Shown: positions 8,799-20,200 of the stretch, piece by piece
How the letters are laid out: every line of letters begins with the position of its first letter
Position numbering within the stretch: position 1 is the first letter of the stretch
NCBI RefSeq assembly: GCF_040448675.1
Contig: NZ_CP159289.1
Location: 5,067,001-5,131,000, forward strand
Length of the DNA: 64,000 nt
Direction of reading: 5' to 3'
Source of the DNA: Dyadobacter sp. 676
GTDB lineage: Bacteria; Bacteroidota; Bacteroidia; Cytophagales; Spirosomataceae
The notes under the pieces: model-generated
Told to the model about the DNA's origin: nothing
Database searches by the model: none
Seen by the model: the letters and a program-made list of their open reading frames with translations, nothing else
Program-made: the position numbers and the translations under genes

Positions 8799-9614
8799 TT
8801 ATCTATTATCTACTATGAATTTCTCAAATCCATTTCCGTCGACTTCAGTCAACGGCCGTCTGAAAAATTCTGTCAATTGTTTTCCGATGATTTCCGGTTG
8901 CTGCACGGGTACATTGTGATCGCCGGGAGCGAGTACCAGCCTCGCGTTTCGGAGTTTTGCGGCCAGTGTGTGCCCGGAGGGGACGCAATTCGACATTTCG
9001 CCGTAAATCAGCAATGTCTCATGCGGAATCGCCGCCACCGATGGGTCGTCGAAGAACGTTTTCTCCGATTCCATGTCCGACCGGATGGAAGTCTCATTGA
9101 ACAAAAACTCATACATCCGGTGATTTTTTTCCAATTGCCGCTTGCCTGCAAGCAGACGTGTGGTGTCGGCGAAGTTTTCGATGTAATGGATCAGAAACTC
9201 CTTGCTGTATGTATCGATGATCGCCAACGTTTCCTGTTCGCTGGGATCGGGACCTTCGATGACCGCCAGCTTGCCTACGCGCCCGGGGAACCGGGTGGCC
9301 ATTTTCAATGCCACGAGCCCGCCATAGCTGTAACCGGCCAGATGCGCCGAGCCGATACCGAGCGTGTCCATCAGGTCGCTAAGGTCGTCGGTCATCGATG
9401 TCAGGTCGTAGCCGGTCCGCACTTTCTCGCTCATGCCGTGACCTTTCATATCGAACAGCACCACGCGGTAATGCGCCGCGAGCATAGGGGCGATATTGAA
9501 ATAGTATACAGCCAGGTTGCTGAACATCCCGTGGATCATAATGATCGTCTCCGGGCCTTCCGGATTCAGCTCCTGTACATGCAGGCGAACGTTTGGCAAG
9601 GTGATTACTGGCAT
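8799..9614 (-). CDS. Alpha/beta hydrolase (thioesterase-like)
   Basis: A 271-aa alpha/beta-hydrolase-fold protein. The oxyanion region is MIHGMFSN, the nucleophile elbow GYSYGG has Ser96, and a C-terminal GDHN supplies the His. I chose ATG 9614, which starts MPVITLPNVRL and overlaps the ACP stop codon by 10 nt; the longer in-frame start at 9686 would add 24 unconserved residues lying across the ACP gene. Directly after an ACP gene and inside a synthase operon, a serine hydrolase is a good candidate for releasing the acyl chain (type II thioesterase or chain release), though acyl transfer is also possible. Confidence 0.85.
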   Translation of the reverse strand: MPVITLPNVRLHVQELNPEGPETIIMIHGMFSNLAVYYFNIAPMLAAHYRVVLFDMKGHGMSEKVRTGYDLTSMTDDLSDLMDTLGIGSAHLAGYSYGGLVALKMATRFPGRVGKLAVIEGPDPSEQETLAIIDTYSKEFLIHYIENFADTTRLLAGKRQLEKNHRMYEFLFNETSIRSDMESEKTFFDDPSVAAIPHETLLIYGEMSNCVPSGHTLAAKLRNARLVLAPGDHNVPVQQPEIIGKQLTEFFRRPLTEVDGNGFEKFIVDNR

Positions 9615-9904
9615 TCCCGGATGTAATTGATAATGTCTTCGAGTTTCAGCTGGATGATTTCGTCCAGGTCCATGTTCGACAGCCAACCGGTGAAATCGAT
9701 GTTCGGTCCGAAATGGTTTTTGACTTTTTCCGAAAATGAGACGATCTCTATACTGTCCATTTCGAGGTCTTTGGTAAACGAGCTGGCAGGCGTGATATCC
9801 ATTTCCTCCACAAACTCCTCGCCAATTACCTCAGCGATGAACTGGTTGAGCGTTTCAAAAACTTCCTCCTTGCTCAGCTTGTTTTCTTGTATCAGTTGGT
9901 CCAT
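9605..9904 (-). CDS. Free-standing acyl carrier protein
   Basis: A 99-aa acidic carrier protein with the phosphopantetheine attachment motif in DLEMDSIEIV (Ser about residue 52) and predicted helices either side. It overlaps the preceding synthase by 13 nt and the hydrolase by 10 nt. It differs from the two near-identical ACPs inside the large synthase, so it probably has a distinct job: starter loading, or presenting the finished chain to the glycosyl- and acyltransferases. Activation is probably by the PPTase domain fused to the gene just upstream. Confidence 0.9.
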   Translation of the reverse strand: MDQLIQENKLSKEEVFETLNQFIAEVIGEEFVEEMDITPASSFTKDLEMDSIEIVSFSEKVKNHFGPNIDFTGWLSNMDLDEIIQLKLEDIINYIRECQ

Positions 9905-12900
9905 CCGATGATGTAATTAAAATGTTTGATAGTATTGATCCAGGTGTCCTGAATGCGTAATGCATTTTCTTTAATTTCTTCAATCTGATAAGCCCTGGGG
10001 TTACCCATAAGCCCTTTTCCCAGCATTTTGCCGAATGCTTCCTTCGCCACCCAGCAGCGGGTCATCCATTCGTCCTGGTCCCGGCCTTCCAGCAGCGCCA
10101 TTTCCAAAGGTGTGAAAACGATCTCCGTGAAACCTGAGCTCCGCGGTTGTATTTCTTCGATATCGATCCCCACCGGACCTTTGTCGCTGGCAATCGCGAC
10201 CGCTTCGAGGTTCTTATGAGCCAGGGAAATATGAATGCCTCCGGTCATCGGGCCATCCAGGAACGGCTTGCCCACCCCGTCGGAACGGATTTCGAACTCG
10301 ATCGGAAAGTAAGCTTCCCCCCGCGAGCGCAGCAGCAGCATACGCGTGGCATCCTTGGCCGCGACCCGACTGATCATCCATTCCTTCTTTTTATTAGGCA
10401 TCAGGCTTCGCTGGTGCTGCTTTTCGGGCTGGTTAAAATATCTTTTTAAAATAAAATCCCACGAAACAACACGCTGGTAAGCATTGCGGAAAAGGAACAC
10501 GCCGGGCGCCACTTCTTCCGAAAGCACGTTTTGCAAGGGTGCCATCGATACGTTCCAGAGCTTGTCGTCGATTTCCAGACGGCGGTTTTGCCAACCACGG
10601 ATGATCGACCACACTTCGCCGTCGCGTTTGAGAATGAAATCGGCGGTGGCGAATTCGTCGGTGAGCTCGGTAAGGCGGCAGGTGCATTCGAAAATACCCG
10701 CCTGGTCCTCCATTTCGCCGTAGAATTCCACTTCGTTGATCTTCACCGGGAAGGCGATCCGATCTTTGGTCAATGTCAGTTGCAGCCACAGCCCGAAGAG
10801 TTGGCCCGCGTTGTCGAGCAGAGAGCCCTTGCCGGCGCTGCCGGAAATAAGCCCGGTAATACCGTTCCGGGCGATGCTTTTTACCTCCCGGATACCCTGG
10901 TAAGCGGGGCCATGGAACATATTTTCGCGGTAAATCTGCTCGGGCGTAATGGTTATACCGAGCGACTCGCCGATATCGTAACCGGTTGCTTCGGGTACAC
11001 CCTTCGTTTCCGAAAGCTGCACTTCCGCATTCGCGTATTTGTCAAGGTCGAGGTAAACGAGGGCAGGGTTTTTCCATTCGCCGGTCACGGTTTCGCGGAA
11101 GGGCTCCACCACATTCATCCATTGGAATACCTTGATAGCCATGATTTTCTGTACGCGCAGCCCGGGCGCCTGCTCGCGCGCGATGTCGCCGAAAACTTCG
11201 AAGATCATTGTCATTGGGATTACCGGGTCCATATCCTCCACACAATGCCAGCCCGGCTTTTGTTTGAGGAGCGAATGGTCGATGAGCCAGGGGCTGTTTT
11301 GCAGGGATACGTCGAGCTGTTTTTTAAATGGCGCGCGCTGTGCGGGCTGTTTAATGGTCTCCGGCCGGACGTTGGCGCGTGCGGCAGGTGCCGCTACCGG
11401 CCGGTTACGGATCAGTCCGGCGATTTCCGACTGCACCAGTGCAATTTCATGCAGGTTGGCCGACAATGCCCGCATCACCGGATTTGCCACGTCGTCGAGC
11501 GCAAGCTCCTTTTTCGGCTGGTGCACCGTAATCTTTTTAAGGGAATCGAATGATGTCACGAATGGAGAGCCCAATTGCAGCTTCATTGGTTTGCGCGCCG
11601 TTTGCTGCGCCCCGACGCCCATGAATGTGAGGTCGATCGCCTTGCCTTCCACGAACAATGCGGCCATCACGCGCTGGATTTGCTGTAACCCGCCGCGGAT
11701 CGGTACATTCGAGGCGATGGCGCTGTACGATTTCCCTTTCAACGTGTCGTCTACGAAGCCTACAAGCCCGCCCGAACCTACCTGCACGAACATCCGGACA
11801 TTCTCGGCATACAATTTGTCGATCAACTCGCGGAAGCGCACCGGTTTCACAAGGTGCTCGATGCTAAGCGAACGGATTTCGTCGAATGATTCCGGATAAA
11901 GGTCCAGCGTCGTGGCCGACCACAACGGAATACCCGTTTGCCGGAATTCCATCGTTTCGAGCCCGTCCAGTATCCGGTCCAGCTTGTCCTTGACGAAAGG
12001 CGAATGGAAGCCGGACTGGAACGGAAGCTGCTGATGGAAGATCTGATGCGCGCGGAGAACGGCCGAGAAATCCTCGACAGCTTCGACGGTACCACAAAGG
12101 ATCACCTGCTGCGGGCAATTGTCGATCGACAAATAAATGTCGGGACGTCCTTCGAGCCAGGGTTTCAATTGATCGTAGCCGCAGCCCACCGCGAGGAACC
12201 GGGTGTTTTTGACTTCGAAAAGTTCAGGGTTTAGCCGGGTAAGAAGTTGCAGTACGGACGCTTCGGAGGCCAGGCCGGACGAGCGCCCGGCAAGCCATTC
12301 GCCGAGACTGTGACCTGCATTCATATCGGGTTTTACACCCAGTTTTTTAAGGGCCGAGTCGAGAATCCTGCTTTTTTCGAGCAGCTTCATGGCTGTGTTG
12401 AAAACCGATTGTTCGCCGGTCGTCCCGTTGGTTTCGAACCGGGGCAGGTTAAAGTAATCCGCCACGCTGTCTGTTTCTCCACCGGCAAGGCCGTCGAGAC
12501 CAGGGAAGATGAACGCGGTTTTGCCGCCGTTGGCCAGCAGAGGTTCGTAGGTGTACCAGATATCCTGCTTATTCCGCCAGACATTGTTTTTGGAAACTAT
12601 CTTGATAGCCTTGGCAATGCGTTCGGGAGTCGGCTCGAAAACGGCCACGCGGTAATTGCCGCTGCCGGTTTCTTTTTCGCCGGCTTCCAGCGCTTTGAGC
12701 AATGCTTCGTGCGTCGGTCGAGCGAGGAGTAAAACTTCGTCGCGGGCCGCGACATTCGGATCCCCCCCCTGTTGCAACAGTTGCCCGCTTTTTAGGACTT
12801 TTGTCCCAGCCTTCCAGCACAATATGCGCATTAATACCGCCAAAACCGAATGCATTCACCCCCGCATACCGCGGCAAACCCGATTGCTGCCAGTCGGTAA

Positions 12901-14200
12901 GTTGTTTTACCGGTTCGAAACGCGTATTGGCTAACGCCTCCACGGGCTCTTCGCAATGCAGGGTGGGAGGCAGTTGGCCGTGATACAACGCCAGGACGGC
13001 TTTGATAACCCCCGCAATGCCAGCAGCAGGCATCGCATGGCCTATCATCGATTTAACCGACCCGATTCCCGCTTTGGCTCCACCTTGCCCGAAAACTGCG
13101 GCAAGTGTTTCCAGCTCGGTTTTATCGCCCAACGGCGTGCCGGTTCCATGTGCTTCGAGATAGCCGATCTCGTTGGTACTGATACCGGCCATTTCCCAGG
13201 CCTGGCGGATGGCTTTCACCTGGCCGTGCACGGTAGGGCTCATTACGCTCGCACCCGCGCCGTCGCTCGATACGCCCACTCCCTGGATCACGGCATAAAT
13301 ACGGTCGCCGCCGGCAATAGCGTCCGAAAGTCTTTTTAATACAATGAAACCACAGCCCTCGCCGATAAGCAATCCGTCGGCACGCCGGTCGAACGGCCTG
13401 ATCTGCTGGTTTCGGGACAATGCGCCCAATTGGTGGAATATGCTCCAGAACGGTGCGTTCTGGCATGCGTGTACCCCGCCGGCGATCATCATATCGGCCC
13501 TGCCTGAGTTCAGTTCCTGCACGGCATGATCGATCGCGATCAACGAACTTGCGCAGGCCGCGTCCAATGTGTAAGCGGTACCGCCGAGGTCGAGGCGGTT
13601 GGCCACCAGCGACGCCGTCAGATTAGGAATGAGGCCCATCGCGGTATCGGCTGAAAAACGGCCTTTTTTTTGCTGAAATTCCTTTTTTACCCTTTCGAGG
13701 TCTTCGCTTTTGAGATCGGGAAGAATGTTCTGCAGCACTTCTACGATTTGCTGCCCGGTGCGCACGATCTCGATCGCGCGGGTCGCCCCGGGACCGGTGT
13801 AATTGCCTTTACCGATGATAATTCCGGTTTTGGCAAAATTGGCGCCATTAGTGAATGCGCGGGCGTCCGCCAATGCTTTGTGCGCCAGGCTGAGGGCAAG
13901 CAACTGCTCAGGCTCGGTGCCTTCCACGGCCAGTGGCAATATGCCGAACTGGATCGGGTCGAATTCGGCGTAATTGTCTATAAAACCGCCGCGCCGGCAG
14001 TAGAACCGGTCGGCAGCCATTCCGACGCCCGGCCCGTTTTCTTCAAAAAACAGGCCGCCCATCCGGTTTTCGGGCACTGTCTCAATGGCGTCCACACCAG
14101 CGCTGATGTTCTCCCAGAAGGCCCCCAGATCGCCCGCCCCCGGAAAAATACCCGACATTCCGATAATGGCGATATCTGCATTTCTTTTCATGATGGTCAC
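9892..14200 (-). CDS. Multidomain synthase KS-AT-DH-PPTase (frameshifted)
   Basis: About 1435 aa once one base is removed from a run of eight G (plus-strand C run 12762-12769). Domains in order: ketosynthase, residues 8-465, with Cys216 (DAACASS), His351 (EAHGTGT) and His388 (IGHAMPAAG); acyltransferase about 560-850 with GHSLG; double-hotdog dehydratase about 970-1215, with His in PWLIDHS and Asp in LLDNAGQ; and a Sfp-type phosphopantetheinyl transferase about 1290-1420 with GIDIEE and WVAKEAFGK. The PPTase presumably activates the ACPs of the system. The order resembles parts of PfaC and of enediyne or HglE-type synthases. It begins 24 nt after the first synthase ends. KS and AT are repeated in the partner, so the two proteins probably form one iterative complex. 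Confidence 0.9.
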
Positions 14201-14224
14201 AATTTGTACAATGCTTCGGGCACA

Positions 14225-17200
14225 CTATTCGGCCATGATCAGCACCTGGCTTTCGGTTCCGTATTTCAGTTCATTGACAAATGTTTCCATGCCGTCGCCC
14301 AGCGGGATCAGCGGGATACCGCGGCGTTCGTATTCCCTTTCGAGCGAAGGCGATACCATGCCGGTACCCTTCCATGGCCCCCAGTTGATAGCCGTTACCT
14401 TGCCCTTGATTTTCTTTTGAAGCTCGCGGGCATATTTGTCCAGCACGCTGTTGGCCGCCGCATAGTCGGTTTGCCCGCGGCTGCCGTACACCGAGGCCAC
14501 GCTCGAAAACAGGGTCACGAATTGTACGTCATCCCTCAAATGCTCGGCCAGGACGCGCAGAGGGGTCACTTTGGTCGACATTACGCGCTCGAACGATTCC
14601 GGCGTTTTCTGATGGAACAGTTTGTCTTCCAGTAAGCCTGCGCCATGGATCACGCCGTCGATGCGGCCAAATTGTTCGTATAAACCTTCCACCATCGCGA
14701 TCAGCGCTTTTTCGTCACGTAAATCCAGCGAATGGTAAGTAACGGTCGAGCCATTTGCTTCCAGGGCGGAAATGGTGCCGAGGATCTGGTTGGCTTTGTA
14801 TATTTCCTCCGTCTTTTTCTCGATTTCGGCCGGCGTTTTGATCTGCCCCGACGCAATGAGCCGTTTACGGATTTCTTCTTTATTCTTCAAACCGGCCAGC
14901 GATTGGTCCTCCCGGCTACGCGGGTCCGGCGAGCGCCCGACGAGCACGTAATGGCAGGGATAATCCTTCGAGAACCGCACGATCAGCTCGGAAGTAATGC
15001 CCTGTGCGCCACCCAATGCAAGTACCACCGATTTTTTGTCCAGATGAATGTCCGGATCGGCGCCGGTCGGGATTTCGGAACGGATCAGTTCGACGGTTTT
15101 CCGCTGGTCGCCTTCGTACACAACTTCACAAGGCTCGTCGGTGTGAAGTATTTCGTTCAGTGTCACCGACGCGATTTTCCCGGCCGGAAGCTGCGAGGTA
15201 ATGCTGATAAGCCGGCACTTGGTTTGATCGTATTCCTTGTCGAGGCTTTTCAGAAGTCCGGCGTATCCCTGGAAATGGCGGAGCAGCTTTACATCGGTAT
15301 CCTTATCGAGCGCGCTCTGGGTGTCGGACACTGTGTAAATCCATTTCACCTTGCTGAAATCGAGCTTTTTGATCAGCGAGAACGACTCGATGATAGTCGG
15401 TTTCAGTCGCGAAGTGAAAATATTCAGGATAATGAGCCCCTCGAAGCCCTGCAACGATTCTTCGGTCGAAATAATGCTTACCGTCGCACCATGCTGCTCG
15501 AAAAGGGCTTTAATGGATGTCGCTACGTCGCCGGCATCGTCGGTGACGGCGAAACGTTTCCCTTTTATCGCAGCCGGGTTGAGGGCCGGGATAACCGACG
15601 GCGTCAGTTCGAACCTGAGGCGCGAGAGTTTTTCGTTCAATGCAGCTTTCGGGACCGGGGTTACATTCAGGCTTTCCGCTTTTTGAATGGAGTCCTGCGC
15701 ACCGGAAAGTGCTTCCGAGAGCCAGTCGATCAGCCCGTTCAGCGTTTTGATGGATGCCAGTTTTTCAACCAGCTCTTCGCCGCGTTCCTGATAGATCTGG
15801 ATGAGCCCGTCGATATTGTTTTTCAGTTCGCCGATAATCTCCATGCGCTTGATGGAGTCGATGCTCAGGTCGGCTTCCAGGTCCATATCCATGCCGAGCA
15901 TTTCCTGCGGATAACCGGTTTTGGCACTTACAGCCTCCAACAGCACGGATTTAATGCGGCTTTCCGACCATTCCTCGATGATGCCATCCTGCGTAACCGT
16001 CAGTTTGCTCAATGGTACATTCCCGGTAACCGGGGCACTCTGCTGTTGATGCTCGGTGATCCAGTTGATCAATAAGTTCAAAGTTTTGATGGCAGCTAAT
16101 TGCTCGATTATCGTTTCCTCATTCTGCGGGCCGGCATCGAAGCCGCCCAGTTGTTTGCGCAGCTCGCCGATGATCTCCATGCGTTTGATAGAGTCGATGC
16201 TGAGGTCGGCTTCCAGGTCCATATCCAAACCGAGCATTTCCTGCGGATAGCCGGTTTTGTCGCTGATCACCTGCATCACCAATGCTTTCACATCGATTGC
16301 GGCCGGTCTGGCGACGTTCGTTTCCTGCGCTGTCACCGCTTTTTCTATCTCGATCGGTACCGGCGACGGTGCATTGGCAGCGAGCCCGCCCAAAGCAGCC
16401 GGTTCATAGACCTCGATATTTCGCGACGGAGGCACCGACTGGCCGAGGTAACCCAATACGACATCGCGCTGCGCCTGGATCAGGTATTTCACGCTGTTGA
16501 GGTATTCGTGGATCACGCGTTCGGCCTCCGTGCCGCCCACCGGGGCCGCTGCCGGCTGGCGGAATGCGGCGAGTTGGAGCGGCTCGGTTACGGGCATTGC
16601 GCCGTGCTCCGGCAGTTTGCCGTGGAGCGGAAGCGCCATTTGGCCGTCCACTATCCAGGTAGTGAGGCTCTTGCGGTATTGTTGCGGTTTGTCGAGATCG
16701 AGGAGGCGCGCGTCGCGGTCTTCGAACAGTTTATTGAAATCAATATTTCTGCCTGTGGCAACGTAGCCCGCCAATGTGTGCAGCAGCTGCGTAATGCCCC
16801 CCTGGTCTTTGTCTTCGGTGTAGAGGCAAATTTCTTCCTTGCCCAAAATCGATCTCGTGAGGCCTGTAAGCACTTTGCCCGGGCCTACTTCGATGAAAAT
16901 GCGTGCACCGTCGTCGTACATCTGCGCGACTTCTTCCGAGAAGCGCACCGGCCTCACGAGATGATCGGCCAGACGTTCCTTGATCGCCTCCGGTGAAGCA
17001 GGGTAGGGAGCGGCGGTTGTGTTCGACCACACGGTCAGCGACGGTTCGCTGAACCGCACGTCGCGTAATACCTCGGCATATAAATCTTTCGAACCGGCCA
17101 GAAGCGGGCTGTGGAAGGCACAGGCTACTTCCAACTGGCGGAAGGAGATTTTCAGTTCGGTCAGTTTTGCGGTGAGTTCGGCTATGGCCGGCGTTGTACC

Positions 17201-20200
17201 GGCAAGCACCCACTGGCGCGGCGAGTTGTGGTTAACCGGGTAAATGTGGTTAATCTCCGAAACGATGCGGGTCAGTTCGTCCTCGGGGCAATTGACGGCT
17301 ACCATGGCTCCATTATCGTCGCCGATCGCGTCAAGAATCGATTTTGCGCGTTTTTCGCTGAGGGTAACCAGTTGGCTGTCCTCGAATACCCCCGCGAAAC
17401 AAAGTGCCGGCAGTTCGCCGTAGCTGTGGCCGGCCACCATGTCGGGGTGTATGCCAAAATCTTTCAGCAAATCGGCGACGGCGAGGTCCACTATACCCAG
17501 CAAGGGTTGCGCGACGCGCGTGTCCCTGATCTTCTCCTTCTGCGCTTTGGCCGATTGCTCATCGAAAACGGCATCGGGAAAAATGATAGGTTGATACGAA
17601 GGGTGTTTTTTCAACAGCTTCCGCATCGCCGGGAACGCAACGAAGAGCTCGCGTGCCATATCCACCCGCTGGCTCCCCTGGCCGGGGAACATAAATGCAA
17701 CTTTGCCGCCCGTTGCTTTAGTATAATAAATACCCTTTGCTTCCGTGCCGGATTGTGCAATATTCAGCTTAGTAAGTGCATCCGCGTGGTTTTCGGCGAT
17801 AATACTCAGTTGTACAGGCTTTTCACTGTACAGGTTCAGGCTGTTGGCGACGTCGCGCATCGAAACCGATTCGTTTTCGAGAATGTCGTGAGTGGCCTTC
17901 GCAAGTTTCTGCGCCTCGGCTAGTGTTTCCCCGCGGAAAATCAGCATTTCGGCGGGCCATGCCTTCACCGATTTTCGCGGTTTTTTCACAGGGGCACTTT
18001 CGATAACGGCATGGAAGTTTGTTCCGCCGAACCCGAACGCGCTGATACCCGCCACCCGGCGGTTATCGGTCCACAGCGCGGGTTTGGTCTGGAATGCAAA
18101 TGGGCTGGTTTCAGGGTTATAGTAAGTGTTCGGCGTTTTCAGGTTAATGGTCGGCGGTTTGACACCATGGTACACGGCGAGCGTCGCCTTGATGAGGCCT
18201 GCGAGGCCCGCTGCACATTTGGTATGGCCGATCTGCGTTTTGACCGACCCCAGATGAGTTTGGGCGACCAATGCTCCGGAGGCCAGCATCATTTCGGTCA
18301 GTGCGCTGAGCTCGGTTTTGTCTCCCACTACCGTGCCTGTGCCATGCGCTTCCACAAGGCCGAGTTCGGCCGGAGAAATGCCCGCCTGGTCATAGGCACG
18401 TTCCAGCGCTTTTACCTGTCCCGACTTGCGCGGCGCGGTGAGGCCCAGGCTTTTGCCATCGCTCGATCCGCCTACACCTTTGATTACCGCATAGATCCTG
18501 TCGCCGTCGCGCAAGGCGTCCTCTTCACGTTTCAGAACGACCATCGCAACGCCTTCGCCAAGCGCGATACCATCGGCTTCGGCATCGAAGGTGGCACATC
18601 GGCCCTTGCGCGAGAGCGCGTGGGTGCTGGAAAACATCAGGTAGTCGTTAATGCCGTTGTGAAGGTCGGCGCCACCGGCGAGGACCATCTCGGAGCGGCC
18701 CAATACGAGCTCCTGGCACGCCAGGTCGATGGCAGCCAGCGATGAGGCGCAGGCTGCGTCCACAGTATAGTTCCGGCCGCCCAGGTTCAGGCGGTTGGTG
18801 ATACGGCCCGAGATTACGTTGGCCAGCACGCCGGGGAACGAATCCTCGGTCAGTTTGGGCAGCGCGTCGTCGAGTTCTTTGGGTATTTCACCAAAAAATT
18901 GCGTAAAAAGGGAGCGGAAACCGTAATTATTTGCGAGGTCGTTACCGCCTTCCGCACCGATGATCACGGATACGTTTTCGCGGTTGACGTCGTCGCCGTA
19001 CCCGGCGTTTTCCAGCGCCTGCTTCGCTACGAGCAAGCTCAGAAGCTGGGTCGGGTCGATAGCCGCCAGCGATTGCGGCGGAATGCCGAATTCTACGGGA
19101 TCGAAATCGATCTTTGGTATAAAACCGCCCCATTTCGAATGCGATTTGCTGCCGTCCGAAACGGTGGGGTCATAGTACAGCGCCTTGTTCCAGCGATCGT
19201 CGGGCACTTCGGTTACCCAATCCCTGCCGGCCAGGATATTGGCCCAGAACTCTTCGATATTCCGTGCTCCCGGGTAAATGCAGGCCATACCTACGATGGC
19301 TACATTCAATGCTTTTTTCTTCCTTCTGGGCGCTTTGGGCAGAGAAGCGCCTGCAATATGCGCATAATGACCGGTTGCTACCTGCTCGTGCAGCTCGTTC
19401 ATGGTCATTATTCTGTCGAGCATGGCGGCTGCCTGCCCGATCATGTACATGCCGCGGCTCATCTGTTCTGCCGGCCCGATCTCGACCAGATTGCCGGCCT
19501 GTCTTTCAATGCCTTTGGCGGCGATGCGCAGGCGGCCTACATTCAGTTTTTCCAGTTCGGCCCAAATTTCCTTTTTATCCATACCGGCCGCTTCCATCCG
19601 GGCTTTCTCCGCATTGAAATCGGAAGCGAAAGGAGAGTCGAGGCAGCGGGTCTCGTGGCCGGGAGCTGTTTCGAGCAGGACGGTCTCCGTCTGCTTCAGA
19701 GCCTCGGCCTGAAATTGTGGCAGAATGGCGCCGGTAGCGACCGCTTCCTGCGTGTACAGATAAGCCGTACCCATGAGCACACCCACTTTTACGCCTCTTG
19801 CCGCTAACGGCGCGGCCATCACGGAGATCATGGCTGCCGAAAAATCGTCATGGATTCCCCCGGCGAAGAATATTTCCAGCTGCCCGGTTTGCTCTTCCTG
19901 CAAAAGCCGGTTGATCTGTTTTTCCCAAAGCACAAAGCTGGAAAGCGGGCCTACGTGGCCACCGCATTCGCGGCCTTCGAAAATAAACCGTTTAGCCCCT
20001 TCTTTCAGGAACATATCCAGCAATGGTGCGGAAGGCACGTGCAGGAATGTTTTGATACCCAGTTTTTCCAGCGGCTTGGCCTGTGATGGCCTTCCGCCCG
20101 CAATGAGCACCACCGGCGGTTTTTCTTCGGTAATGTATGAAAGCTGCTCATCCCGGAGTTCCTGGTCGGCAAAACCGAGGATACCGACGCCCCACGGCTT

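Noticed and set aside
9614..9686. Longer start for the alpha/beta hydrolase
   Set aside because: The extra 24 residues lie over the ACP coding end and look unlike a hydrolase N-terminus.
15004..16996. Long plus-strand open frames opposite the giant synthase
   Set aside because: The opposite strand carries intact ACP and KR motifs; the plus-strand products look random.
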